A DNA stretch of 64,000 nt from NCBI RefSeq assembly GCF_003234115.2, contig NZ_CP126251.1, positions 806,001 through 870,000 on the forward strand, written 5' to 3'. Positions 7,509 to 16,301 of the stretch are shown in pieces. The stretch is from Curtobacterium sp. MCPF17_002 (GTDB taxonomy: Bacteria; Actinomycetota; Actinomycetes; Actinomycetales; Microbacteriaceae). The translations under genes and the position numbers were made by a program. Below the pieces are notes generated by a model. The model saw nothing but the letters and a program-made list of their open reading frames with translations, had not been told where the DNA came from and did no database searches. Positions within the stretch are counted from its first letter, which is position 1; the number at the start of each line of letters is the position of its first letter.

Positions 7509-8546
7509 TCAGGCGGTGGTCGTGGGGGCGGGTCCCGTGCTCTGCCGGACGCGCAGGGTCGTCGGCAGCCGGACGTGCGCCGACGCGGGCTCCCCGCGCA
7601 GCATCGTCAGCAGCATCTCGACCGCGCGGGACCCGAGTTCCGCGAGCGGCTGGACGACCGTCGTGAGCGGCGGGGTGGTCGTCGACGCCTGCGGGACGTC
7701 GTCGAAGCCGATCACCGAGAGGTCGTCCGGCACGCGCAGACCGAGCGCCGCGGCGGCACGCAGCACACCGAAGGCCGACGAGTCGTTCGCCGCGAAGACG
7801 GCGGTCGGGCGGTCGGCCATCGTGAGCAGCTCGTGCGCGACGGCCGCGGACTGGTCCTCCTGGTAGCCGCCGTCCCGGACGAGTCGTTCGTCGACGGTGA
7901 TGCCCGCGGCGACGAGGGCGCGGCGGTACCCGGCCTCGCGGAGCTGGGCGGACGCGAGGTCCGCACGGCCGTGCACGTGCGCGATCCGGGTGTGGCCGAG
8001 CGCGAGGAGGTGCTCGACCGCGTCGACGGCGCCGCCCTCGTTGTCGGCGTCGACCGTGGCGTGCCCCTCCGGCCCGGTGTGCGGGTCGATCGCGACCACG
8101 GGGATGGACGAACTCGACAGCGCGGTGGTCGGGGTGACCACGATCGCGCCGTCGATGAGGGTGCCGGACAGTCGCGACAGCGAGCGGCGTTCCCACCCGG
8201 GCCGGTCCGCGCCGGTCATCAGGCCGGCGTACGCGAGCAGCTCGTAGCCGGTGCCCGTCGTGGCGCTCGAGATGCCGCGGAGGAGCTCGGTCGAGAACGG
8301 TTCGAACTCGGGCACCAGGATGCCGACGACGCCGGTGCGCGAGCTCCGCAGGCTCCGGGCGACGAGGGAGGTCTCGTAGCCGAGCTCCTCCACCACCTGC
8401 TGCACGCGGAGCATCGTCGCGGGTGCGACGCCGTCGCGCTGGTTGATCACCTTCGAGACCGTCGGGATCGAGACCCCGGCGGCGCGCGCGACGTCCCCGA
8501 TCGTCACCCGAGAAGGCCCGGGACGCACTCCGAGAGCCGTGTCCAT
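7509..8546 (-). CDS. LacI-family transcriptional regulator
   Basis: This 345-residue regulator has an N-terminal LacI helix-turn-helix (TIGDVARAAGVSIPTVSKVIN, about residues 15-35), a hinge, and a sugar-binding domain ending with TTVVQPLAELGSRAVEMLL. It is divergent from the importer and GH3 operon at 8694-14396 and is its likely repressor. The ATG at 8546 follows the -10 hexamer TACGGT (8558-8553) by 6 nt and has no ribosome site, so the message may be leaderless. Inducer unknown; a glucoside or xyloside is plausible from the GH3 enzyme. Confidence 0.93.
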   Translation of the reverse strand: MDTALGVRPGPSRVTIGDVARAAGVSIPTVSKVINQRDGVAPATMLRVQQVVEELGYETSLVARSLRSSRTGVVGILVPEFEPFSTELLRGISSATTGTGYELLAYAGLMTGADRPGWERRSLSRLSGTLIDGAIVVTPTTALSSSSIPVVAIDPHTGPEGHATVDADNEGGAVDAVEHLLALGHTRIAHVHGRADLASAQLREAGYRRALVAAGITVDERLVRDGGYQEDQSAAVAHELLTMADRPTAVFAANDSSAFGVLRAAAALGLRVPDDLSVIGFDDVPQASTTTPPLTTVVQPLAELGSRAVEMLLTMLRGEPASAHVRLPTTLRVRQSTGPAPTTTA

Positions 8547-8594
8547 GTGCTCACCGTACCGCTGTGTGCGACGGAAACTGCGCTAGAAAACGTT

Positions 8595-8611
8595 ATCGAT
8601 ATCGATTGACA
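8595..8611. promoter_or_regulatory. Operator palindrome overlapping a TTGACA -35 box
   Basis: ATCGATATCGAT (8595-8606) is a perfect 12-bp palindrome that runs into TTGACA (8606-8611), a consensus -35 box reading toward the binding-protein gene at 8694. The -10 element is not clear. The site lies between the LacI gene and the importer operon, as expected for the operator. Confidence 0.7.
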
Positions 8612-8693
8612 AGGGTTGCGACCACCTGGCACGCTCTCCGCAGCGGCAGTCGATGTCGCTCCATGTCAACGACGACACTTCAGGAGTTCCACG

Positions 8694-9995
8694 ATGACGA
8701 GGAAGATCCGTGCCGCGGCAGCCATCGCGCTGATCGGGGCGACAGCACTGGTGGCCGCAGGCTGCTCGGCGGGCAGCGATGCCTCCGACGGCGGCGACGG
8801 CGGGAAGGTCACGATGACCTTCTGGCACAACTCCACCACCGGACCGGGCAAGGCCTACTGGGCCTCGACGGTCAAGGCGTTCGAGAAGCAGTACCCGAAC
8901 GTCACCATCAAGATCCAGGCGATCCAGAACGAGGACCTGGACGGCAAACTCCAGACGGCCCTCAACTCCGGCGACGGACCCGACATCTTCCTGCAGCGCG
9001 GCGGCGGCAAGATGGACGCGATGATCGCCGCGGGGCAGCTCATGGACATCTCCGACTCCATCAGCGCCGACGCGAAGAAGTCGATCAGCGCCGGCACGTT
9101 CGCCGGCTACGAGAAGGACGGCGGCACCTACGCGATGCCGGGCGCGGTGCTCCCCGAGGGCATCTGGTACTCGAAGGACCTGTTCCAGAAGGCCGGCATC
9201 GACGGCACCCCGACCACGATGGACGAGCTCAACGCCGACATCGCGAAGCTGAAGTCCTCCGGGGTCGACCCGGTGGCCGTCGGCGCGAAGGACGCCTGGC
9301 CCGCCGCGCACTGGTACTACAACTTCGCGCTCCGCGAGTGCAGCGAGAAGACCCTGACGAGCACCGCCAAGTCGCTGAAGTTCGACAACCCGTGCTGGAC
9401 CAAGGCGGGCGAGCAGCTCGAGGCGTTCAACAAGACCGAGCCGTTCAACGACGGCTTCCTCACCACGGCCGCACAGCAGGGCGCCGGCAGCTCCGCCGGT
9501 CTCCTCGCCAACCACAAGGCGGCCATGGAGCTCATGGGTGCCTGGGACCCGGGCGTGATCGCCTCCCTCACCCCGGACGGCAAGCCGCTGGCCGACCTCG
9601 GCTGGTTCCCGTTCCCCACCATCGACGGTGGCAAGGGTGACCCGAAGTCGATGATGGGTGGCGTCGACGGCAACTCCTGCTCGGCGAAGGCCCCGAAGAA
9701 GGCCTGCACGGACTTCCTCAACTTCATCGTCCAGAAGGACAACCAGGAGGCCTACTACACCGCCTTCAACGCCATCCCGGTCAACAAGGACGCGCAGTCC
9801 GTCGTCGACTCCGACTACCTGAAGTCGGCGCTCGCCGCGTACAACGAGGCACCGTTCGTCTCGCAGTACCTCGACACCCTGTACGGCCAGAACGTCGGCA
9901 ACGCGCTCAACACGAGCGTCGTCGACGTGCTCGCCGGCAAGGGCGACGCGAAGGACATCATCTCGACCACCAACCAGGCTGCGGCCAAGGGCTGA
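8694..9995 (+). CDS. Extracellular solute-binding lipoprotein, family 1
   Basis: The 433-residue protein is the ligand receptor of the second CUT1-type importer. ATG 8694 follows CAGGAG and gives a lipoprotein signal peptide with lipobox VAAGC (cysteine at residue 24). The family body is clear: VTMTFWHNSTTGPG at the mature start, DIFLQRGGGKMDAMI, and a closing helix-rich domain. It is followed within 2 nt by the first permease gene. The GH3 enzyme in the same operon suggests an oligosaccharide or glycoside ligand (inference). Confidence 0.93.
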   Translation: MTRKIRAAAAIALIGATALVAAGCSAGSDASDGGDGGKVTMTFWHNSTTGPGKAYWASTVKAFEKQYPNVTIKIQAIQNEDLDGKLQTALNSGDGPDIFLQRGGGKMDAMIAAGQLMDISDSISADAKKSISAGTFAGYEKDGGTYAMPGAVLPEGIWYSKDLFQKAGIDGTPTTMDELNADIAKLKSSGVDPVAVGAKDAWPAAHWYYNFALRECSEKTLTSTAKSLKFDNPCWTKAGEQLEAFNKTEPFNDGFLTTAAQQGAGSSAGLLANHKAAMELMGAWDPGVIASLTPDGKPLADLGWFPFPTIDGGKGDPKSMMGGVDGNSCSAKAPKKACTDFLNFIVQKDNQEAYYTAFNAIPVNKDAQSVVDSDYLKSALAAYNEAPFVSQYLDTLYGQNVGNALNTSVVDVLAGKGDAKDIISTTNQAAAKG

Positions 9996-9997
9996 GC

Positions 9998-11020
9998 ATG
10001 ACTGTCGACACCTCGCTCGGCACGACTCCGGCCACCGGGTCGGACACGGCCGCGGGGACGTCTCCGGCGGGGAGCGGTACGCCGCTCCCCGCCGGGCGGC
10101 GGTCCACGCGCCGCGTCGCGGACTGGCGGCAGCGCGCCGAGATCGCCGTCCTCGCCGGACCCGCGGTCATCGTCTTCGTGACGTTCGTGATCCTGCCCGT
10201 CGGCATGGCCGCCTACTACGGGTTCTTCAAGTGGCAGGGCTACGGCCCTCCGACCGACTTCGTCGGGCTGCAGAACTACGTCATCATCTTCCAGGACAAG
10301 GCGTTCCAGTCCGTCCTGATGCACAACGGGTTCATCGTCGTGATGTCCCTCGTGCTGCAGGGGCCGATCGCGATCGTGCTCGCGCTGCTCCTCAACCAGA
10401 AGATGCACGGCCGCGGCCTGATCCGCGTGCTCGTCTTCGTGCCCTACGTCATCTCCGAGGTCATCATCGGCACCGGCTGGAGCCTCATGCTCCAGTCCAA
10501 CGGCGCCGTGAACGACCTCCTCCAGGGCATGGGGCTCGGGGGACTGCGCGCCGACTGGCTGTCCAACCCGGACATCGCCATCTGGACGCTGCTCGTGATC
10601 ATCTCGTGGAAGTACATCGGCTTCGCGGTGATCCTGTTCCTCGCCGGCCTGCAGAGCATCCCCGAGGAGCTCTTCGAGGCCGCCGCGATCGACGGTGCGA
10701 GCTACTGGCAGATCCAGCGCCGCATCACGCTGCCGCTGCTCGGACCGACGATCCGCATCTGGGCGTTCCTGTCGATCATCGGGTCGCTCCAGCTGTTCGA
10801 CCTCGTCTACATCATCTGGGGGCAGTACATCGCCTCGACCGCCGGCACCTCGACGATGGCGACGTACATGGTCGCGAACGGCCGGACCTCCGGCAACTTC
10901 GGCTTCGGCAGCGCCGTCGCGGTCGTGATGTTCGTCATCTCGCTCGCCGTCGCCCTGATCTACCAGCGCTTCGTGCTCCGCCGGGACACCGCGGGTGCAC
11001 TCACCGAGAGGAAGAACTGA
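9998..11020 (+). CDS. Carbohydrate ABC transporter permease (MalF type)
   Basis: This 340-residue permease has a long hydrophilic N-terminus (about 45 residues rich in Gly, Ser and Thr) and about six membrane spans beginning near AVLAGPAVIVFVTFVILPVG. Its EAA loop reads EAAAIDGAS. The ATG lies 2 nt after the binding-protein stop. Its own stop overlaps the start of the MalG-type permease by 1 nt. No ATPase gene follows. Confidence 0.92.
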   Translation: MTVDTSLGTTPATGSDTAAGTSPAGSGTPLPAGRRSTRRVADWRQRAEIAVLAGPAVIVFVTFVILPVGMAAYYGFFKWQGYGPPTDFVGLQNYVIIFQDKAFQSVLMHNGFIVVMSLVLQGPIAIVLALLLNQKMHGRGLIRVLVFVPYVISEVIIGTGWSLMLQSNGAVNDLLQGMGLGGLRADWLSNPDIAIWTLLVIISWKYIGFAVILFLAGLQSIPEELFEAAAIDGASYWQIQRRITLPLLGPTIRIWAFLSIIGSLQLFDLVYIIWGQYIASTAGTSTMATYMVANGRTSGNFGFGSAVAVVMFVISLAVALIYQRFVLRRDTAGALTERKN

Positions 11021-11901
11021 TGGCCACCACGAGCATCGTCGCCCCCGGGCGACGGGGCGCGCGTGAGCGCCGGTCCAGTGCGGCGCTGGGTCACGCCAAC
11101 CCGCTCACCTACGTCGTGGCGATCCTGTTCGTCGCCGCGAACCTCGCCCCGGTGCTGTACATCGTGCTGGGCGGCTTCCGGACCAACTCGCAGATCACCA
11201 CGAGCCCCGCCGGACTGCCCGCACCGTTCCAGTTCGGCAACTACGGCTCGGTGCTGTCCAGCGGTGTGTTCTGGCAGCAGCTCGGCAACTCGACGATCAG
11301 CGCCGTCAGCACCACCGTCGGCGTCGTCGTGCTCGGGCTGATGGTGAGCTTCGTGCTCGCCCGCTACCGGTTCGCCGGCCGCGGTGCGCTCTACGCCCTG
11401 TTCGCCGCCGGCCTGATGTTCCCGATCACCGTCGCGATCACCCCGCTGTACCTGCTCGTGAAGGACCTCGGTCTCACGAACAGCCTCGCCGGCGTGATCC
11501 TGCCGCAGATCGCCTTCGCCCTGCCGACGACCGTCATCATCCTGGTGCCGTTCCTGCGGGCGATCCCGGACGAGCTCGAGGAGGCGGCGTCGATCGACGG
11601 GGCAAGCCGGCTCGGCTTCTTCTTCCGGATGATCGTGCCGCTGTCGCTGCCCGGGGTCGTGACCGTCGGGATCCTGGCGTTCATCGCGAGCTGGAACAGC
11701 TACATCCTGCCGCTGTTCATCCTCAACAACGAGGGCAGCTACACGCTGCCGCTCGGCGTGCAGGCGTTCTCGTCGCAGTACTCCGTCGACACGGCGAAGG
11801 TCCTCGCGTTCACGTCGATGTCGATGATCCCCGCGCTCGTGTTCTTCACGATCTTCCAGCGCCGGATCGTCGGCGGCCTGACCGGGGCGGTGAAGGGGTG
11901 A
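11020..11901 (+). CDS. Carbohydrate ABC transporter permease (MalG type)
   Basis: This 293-residue permease has about six membrane spans, with the EAA loop EAASIDGAS in the C-terminal half and the common ending QRRIVGGLTGAVKG. The start ATG at 11020 shares one base with the upstream TGA. Its stop overlaps the GTG of the GH3 gene by 3 nt. The four genes 8694-14396 therefore form one translationally coupled transport and hydrolysis operon. Confidence 0.92.
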   Translation: MATTSIVAPGRRGARERRSSAALGHANPLTYVVAILFVAANLAPVLYIVLGGFRTNSQITTSPAGLPAPFQFGNYGSVLSSGVFWQQLGNSTISAVSTTVGVVVLGLMVSFVLARYRFAGRGALYALFAAGLMFPITVAITPLYLLVKDLGLTNSLAGVILPQIAFALPTTVIILVPFLRAIPDELEEAASIDGASRLGFFFRMIVPLSLPGVVTVGILAFIASWNSYILPLFILNNEGSYTLPLGVQAFSSQYSVDTAKVLAFTSMSMIPALVFFTIFQRRIVGGLTGAVKG

Positions 11902-14396
11902 CGACGGCGGACGCGACGCGGACCGCCGGACGCGAGCCGCGCCTCCAGGCCGGAACGGACGCAGCCGACGCGGCCGACGCAGCCGACACGACCCGGGAAC
12001 CGGAACCCGCGGCGGACCGCGTCACCACCCTCCTCGCCGCGATGACCCTCGAGGAGAAGGCCGCCCAGCTCGTCGGCTACTGGCTCGACCAGAACGGCGT
12101 CGTCGCCCCGATGCAGGGCGAGATGGCCGCCGCGCAGGACGGCCGCACCCTCGCCGACATCACCCGGCACGGCATCGGCCAGTTCACCCGCGTGTACGGC
12201 ACCCGACCCGTCGAGCCGGACGAACGCGCGGCCTGGCTGTGGGCCGAACAGCGCCGGCTGCAGCGCGAGACCCGACTCGGGATCCCGGCGCTCGTCCACG
12301 AGGAGTGCCTCACCGGGCTCGCCGCGTGGAAGGCCGCGACGTTCCCGACGCCGCTCGCGTGGGGTGCCGCGTTCGACCCGGACCTCGTCGAACAGGTCGG
12401 GGCCGCGATCGGGTCCTCGATGCGGCAGCTCGGCATCCACCAGGGCCTCGCGCCCGTCCTCGACGTGATCCGTGACCCCCGGTGGGGCCGCGTCGACGAG
12501 TGCATCGGCGAGGACCCGTACCTCGTCGGCACGGTCGGCACCGCGTACGTCCGCGGGCTGCAGAGCGCCGGGGTCGACGCGACCCTCAAGCACTTCCTCG
12601 GGTACTCGGCATCGCAGGCGGGGCGGAACCACGCACCGGTGCACGCCGGCCCCCGCGAGGTCGCCGACGTCTTCCTGCCGCCGTTCGAGATGGCGATCCG
12701 CGACGGCGGCGCCCGGAGCGTCATGAACTCGTACGCCGAGATCGACGGCGTGCCCGTGGCCGCGAACGGCGCGCTCCTCACCGACCTGCTCCGTGACGGG
12801 CTCGGCTTCGACGGGACCGTCGTCGCCGACTACTTCTCGGTCGCGTTCCTCGAGGTCATGCACGGCATCGCCGCCGACCGCGGCGAAGCCGCCGCACTCG
12901 CGCTCGAGGCGGGCATCGACGTCGAGCTGCCGACGGGTGACGCCTACCTCGAGCCGCTCGTGGAGCGGGTCCGCGCCGGACTCGTCGACGAATCGCTCGT
13001 CGACCGGGCGGTGCTCCGGGTGCTCCGGCAGAAGGAGCGGCTCGGGCTGCTCGACCCGGACGCGTTCGCCGAGGACGCCCCGACCGGGATCGACCTCGAC
13101 ACGCCCCGGCACCGGGAGCTCGCCCAGCAGCTCGCGGCGCGCTCCCTCGTCCTGCTGTCGAACGAGGCGGCGCGGACGGACGCCGGCGACCCGGTCGCCG
13201 CGCCCGTCCTCCCGCTCGCGCCCGGCACGTCCCTCGCCCTGATCGGCCCGAACGCCGACCGCGCCGAGGCACTGCAGGGCTGCTACTCCTTCGCCAACCA
13301 CGTCCTCGCCTCGCACCCGGACCTGCCGCTGGGCTTCGCGATCCCGACCGTCCGCGAGGCACTCGCGGACGCGCTCGGCACCGCGGCCGTCCGCTTCGCG
13401 CTCGGGTGCACCGTCAGCGGCACCGACCGGTCCGGGATCGACGAGGCCGTCGCCGTCGCGACCGCCTCGGACGTCGCCGTCGTCGTCGTCGGCGACCAGG
13501 CCGGACTGTTCGGTCGCGGGACCGTCGGCGAGGGCAACGACACCGAGTCGCTCGACCTCCCCGGGGTCCAGCGGGCGCTCGTCGAGGCCGTCGTCGCCAC
13601 CGGGACACCGACGGTCATGGTGCTGCTCACGGGTCGCCCGTACGCGATCGGGTGGGCGCTCGACGGGCCGGGTCCGCGACCGGCTGCGGTCGTGCAGGCG
13701 TTCTTCCCGGGGGAGGGCGGTGGCCTCGCCATCGCGGACCTCCTCACCGGGGTCGCCTCGCCGTCCGGCCGGTTGCCCGTCTCGCTGCCACGGTCCGCCG
13801 GCGCGCAGCCGTACACGTACCTGCACCCGCGGCTCGGCGGTCCGTCCGACGTCACCGCCGCCGACTCGACCCCGGTCCGGCCGTTCGGGTTCGGCCTCGG
13901 GTACACCTCGTTCGCGTACTCCGCGCTCGTCGTCGACGAGACGGTCACGACGGACGGCGCGTTCACGGCGACGGTCACGGTCACCAACACCGGGGACCGC
14001 TCCGGCGCCGACGTCGTCCAGCTGTACGGGCACGACGTGCACGGATCGGTCACACGGCCCCTCGTGCAGCTCCTCGGCTACGCGCGCGTCGCGCTCGCCG
14101 CGGGGGAGTCGACCCGGGTGCGGTTCAGCGTGCCGGTCCAGCGGTTCGCGTTCAGCGGTCGTGACCTGCGTCGCGTGGTCGAGCCCGGTGACGTCGAGGT
14201 GTGGGTCGCGTCCCACGCGGCGGCGTCACGGCCTGGAGGCACGGTGGACTCCGGCGGCATCGTCGCGCACGGCGGTGGGTCCGGTCCAGAGCCCGTCCCC
14301 GGCTCCGCCACGGACCGGACGGTGCTCCGGATCACCGGTCCGGTGCGCGAGGTGACGTCCGCCGACCGGCGGATCGTCACGTGGGACCGCGCCTGA
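11898..14396 (+). CDS. Glycoside hydrolase family 3 (beta-glucosidase/beta-xylosidase type)
   Basis: The 832-residue enzyme has the GH3 plan: an N-terminal TIM barrel (LEEKAAQLVG; PALVHEECLTGL; DPRWGRVDECIGEDP; KHFLGYSASQAGRNHAP), the nucleophile motif VVADYFSV with Asp at about residue 311, a second alpha/beta domain (LALIGPNADRAEALQGCYS), and a C-terminal fibronectin III-like domain (PFGFGLGYTSFAYS). There is no signal peptide, so it should hydrolyse imported glycosides in the cytoplasm. GTG 11898 overlaps the permease stop. The first 45 residues and a stretch near residue 780 are low-complexity, and both contain in-frame copies of the CTGGAGGC repeat (11938-11954 and 14229-14245). Exact substrate cannot be read from sequence. 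Confidence 0.93.
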   Translation: MTTADATRTAGREPRLQAGTDAADAADAADTTREPEPAADRVTTLLAAMTLEEKAAQLVGYWLDQNGVVAPMQGEMAAAQDGRTLADITRHGIGQFTRVYGTRPVEPDERAAWLWAEQRRLQRETRLGIPALVHEECLTGLAAWKAATFPTPLAWGAAFDPDLVEQVGAAIGSSMRQLGIHQGLAPVLDVIRDPRWGRVDECIGEDPYLVGTVGTAYVRGLQSAGVDATLKHFLGYSASQAGRNHAPVHAGPREVADVFLPPFEMAIRDGGARSVMNSYAEIDGVPVAANGALLTDLLRDGLGFDGTVVADYFSVAFLEVMHGIAADRGEAAALALEAGIDVELPTGDAYLEPLVERVRAGLVDESLVDRAVLRVLRQKERLGLLDPDAFAEDAPTGIDLDTPRHRELAQQLAARSLVLLSNEAARTDAGDPVAAPVLPLAPGTSLALIGPNADRAEALQGCYSFANHVLASHPDLPLGFAIPTVREALADALGTAAVRFALGCTVSGTDRSGIDEAVAVATASDVAVVVVGDQAGLFGRGTVGEGNDTESLDLPGVQRALVEAVVATGTPTVMVLLTGRPYAIGWALDGPGPRPAAVVQAFFPGEGGGLAIADLLTGVASPSGRLPVSLPRSAGAQPYTYLHPRLGGPSDVTAADSTPVRPFGFGLGYTSFAYSALVVDETVTTDGAFTATVTVTNTGDRSGADVVQLYGHDVHGSVTRPLVQLLGYARVALAAGESTRVRFSVPVQRFAFSGRDLRRVVEPGDVEVWVASHAAASRPGGTVDSGGIVAHGGGSGPEPVPGSATDRTVLRITGPVREVTSADRRIVTWDRA

Positions 14397-14423
14397 CCCG
14401 GTGAGCGGGACCCGTGCGACGGG

Positions 14424-14453
14424 TTGCAATGTGGTTTCCACGGAAACTAGATT
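14424..14453 (+). promoter_or_regulatory. Leaderless promoter with palindromic operator in the spacer
   Basis: TTGCAA (14424-14429) and TAGATT (14448-14453) are separated by 18 bp. Within that spacer lies the perfect inverted repeat GTTTCC-AC-GGAAAC (14434-14447). The ATG of the MarR gene begins 6 nt after the -10 box, so transcription should start at or next to the start codon. A protein bound to the palindrome would block the polymerase; autorepression by the MarR protein is the simple reading. Confidence 0.75.
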
Positions 14454-14459
14454 GGTCGC

Positions 14460-14921
14460 ATGGGTCCCCGGTCGCCGCTCCTCCGAACGGTGTTCGACGC
14501 GCTCATCCGCGCCGAGACCGAGGTCTGGTCCGACGTCGACGCCGCGATGACGGCGTCGTGCGGCACGCCGTTGAGCCGGTTCGAGCCGATGTCGGTGATC
14601 GCATCGACCCCGGACTGCCGGGTCGCGGACATCGCCGACGCCCTGTCGATCACGCGCGGCGGCGCCAGCAAGCTCGTCGAGCGGATCCGTGCCGACGGCT
14701 TCTGCGAGCGGCTCGCGAACCCCGGCGACGGGCGCTCGGCGTTCTTCGTCCTGACCCCGGCCGGCGCCGGCGTCCTCGAGCGCGCGCAGGCGGCGTTCGA
14801 CGATGCGCTCGACCGCCGCCTCGGTGGACGGCTCGACGCCCCGGGACTGCAGCAGCTCGAGGGGCTGTTGCGCGCACTCCGACGGACACCGCCGGACGAA
14901 CGAGAGGAACGCGCCCGATGA
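14460..14921 (+). CDS. MarR-family transcriptional regulator
   Basis: The 153-residue protein has the MarR winged helix (VADIADALSITRGGASKLVERIRADGF, then ANPGDGRSAFFVLTPAG). It has no ribosome-binding site and appears to be translated from a leaderless message (promoter 14424-14453). Its stop overlaps the ATG of the oxidoreductase at 14918, so the two are co-transcribed and the enzyme is a probable target. Confidence 0.88.
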   Translation: MGPRSPLLRTVFDALIRAETEVWSDVDAAMTASCGTPLSRFEPMSVIASTPDCRVADIADALSITRGGASKLVERIRADGFCERLANPGDGRSAFFVLTPAGAGVLERAQAAFDDALDRRLGGRLDAPGLQQLEGLLRALRRTPPDEREERAR

Positions 14922-15910
14922 ACGCAGTCACGCCGATGCAGGCAGTCTGGTACGACGAGCAGGGTCCGGCAGCGGCCGTCCTCCGGTTCGGGGTCGTCGA
15001 CACCCCCGAGCCCGCGGCGGGCGAGGTGCGCGTGCGGCTCACCCGCTCCGGCGTGAACCCCGGCGACACGAAGAAGCGTGAGGGGTGGCTCGGGTCGGCG
15101 ATGCCGTACCCACGGGTGATCCCGCACAGCGACGGCGCCGGTGTCGTCGACCAGGTCGGTGTCGGCGTCGCCGAGGAACTCGTCGGCCTGCGGGTCGCGG
15201 TCCACGGCGCGCAGTCCTACCGGCAGTTCGGCACCGCGGCGGAGTACGTCGTCGTCCCCGAGCGCCTGGCCGTGCCGCTCCCCGACGAGGTCGGCGACGA
15301 CGTGGCCGCCTCGCTCGGGATCCCCGGCATCACCGCACACCGCGCGGTGTTCGCGGACGGTCCGGTCCACGGCCGGACGGTGCTCGTGCAGGGCGTCCGC
15401 GGCGCGGTGGGGTCCCTCGCCGCACAGCTCGCCGTCGCCGCCGGTGCGACGGTCATCGGGACGGTCCGCCGCAGCGGTGACCTCGAGGCGGCGACCTCGG
15501 CGTCCATGCACGTCGTCGCGCTCGACGCCGACCCGGTCGCGGCGGTCCGCGCGATCGCTCCCGACGGCGTGGACCGGATCATCGAGGTGGCACTCGACGC
15601 GAACGCCGACCTCGACGCCGCGGTCATCGCGAACGACGGCGTCATCGCCACCTACTTCGCGCGCGGGGACCGGGTGGACCTGCCGTTCCCGCCGCTGCTG
15701 TTCGCGAACGTGCTCGTGCGGTTCCTCGGCAGCGACGACTTCGACCCGGACGTGAAGCGGGCCGCGATGGAGGACCTCGTCGCCGGCGTCGCGCGTGGTG
15801 AGGTCTCGGTCACGATCGGTTCGGTCCTGCCGCTCGCCGAGGCCGCAGCGGCGCACGAGCTGGTCGACGCCGGTCGCGGGGGACGGGTGCTGCTCGACAC
15901 GACGCGCTGA
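14918..15910 (+). CDS. Zinc-independent quinone-oxidoreductase-like MDR protein
   Basis: This 330-residue protein belongs to the medium-chain dehydrogenase/reductase superfamily. It has a GroES-like N-terminal half (RSGVNPGDTKKREG, HSDGAGVVDQVG) and an NADPH-binding half (VLVQGVRGAVGSLAAQLAVAAGATVIGT). The four structural-zinc cysteines are absent, as in NADPH:quinone reductases. It uses NADPH to reduce quinones or enones; the exact substrate is not visible. ATG 14918 overlaps the MarR stop and follows GAGAGGA, giving a regulator-enzyme pair. Confidence 0.88.
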   Translation: MNAVTPMQAVWYDEQGPAAAVLRFGVVDTPEPAAGEVRVRLTRSGVNPGDTKKREGWLGSAMPYPRVIPHSDGAGVVDQVGVGVAEELVGLRVAVHGAQSYRQFGTAAEYVVVPERLAVPLPDEVGDDVAASLGIPGITAHRAVFADGPVHGRTVLVQGVRGAVGSLAAQLAVAAGATVIGTVRRSGDLEAATSASMHVVALDADPVAAVRAIAPDGVDRIIEVALDANADLDAAVIANDGVIATYFARGDRVDLPFPPLLFANVLVRFLGSDDFDPDVKRAAMEDLVAGVARGEVSVTIGSVLPLAEAAAAHELVDAGRGGRVLLDTTR

Positions 15911-15938
15911 GTCGGGCCAACCGGGTCGGTGCGACCGG

Positions 15939-16121
15939 CTACGGGGTCGGGGTGACGAAGAAGTCCGCGTACGACGGGCCCGTCGAGCTCGACAGGAGCG
16001 ACGGGTCGGCAACGCGGTGGTCGACGTACGCCTGCAGGACAGCCGGGTCGGTGAGGCCGGACGCGCGGTGGGACCCGAGCCGGCGGCTGCTGTCCGGAAG
16101 ACCCTGGTAGGTGCTGTGCAC
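15939..16121 (-). CDS. Small hypothetical protein (60 residues)
   Basis: A GTG at 16121 lies 6 nt after GAAGGGA and opens 60 codons to a TAG at 15939. The product is polar and Ser-rich (GLPDSSRRLGSHRASG), with a possible short helix (DPAVLQAYVDHRVAD) and the end YADFFVTPTP. I do not recognise it. The frame extends further upstream to 16211 but without a better start. It fills the gap between the oxidoreductase (+) and the GAF-ANTAR gene (+). Coding status is moderately supported only. Confidence 0.45.
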   Translation of the reverse strand: MHSTYQGLPDSSRRLGSHRASGLTDPAVLQAYVDHRVADPSLLSSSTGPSYADFFVTPTP

Positions 16122-16301
16122 GGGATGTCCCTTCGTCGTCGAGGTGCCCGAACAGGTCACTCGTTCGGGGGTCGTGAAACCGTCGCACACGCGGTGCCCG
16201 CCGTCCAACACGAGGGGCCCCGAGGTGTACGCATCACGCGGTGGACGATGCGCTCCTCCTGCTCGGGACGGCCATCAGAGTGAGGGACGTACGGTCGACG
16301 C

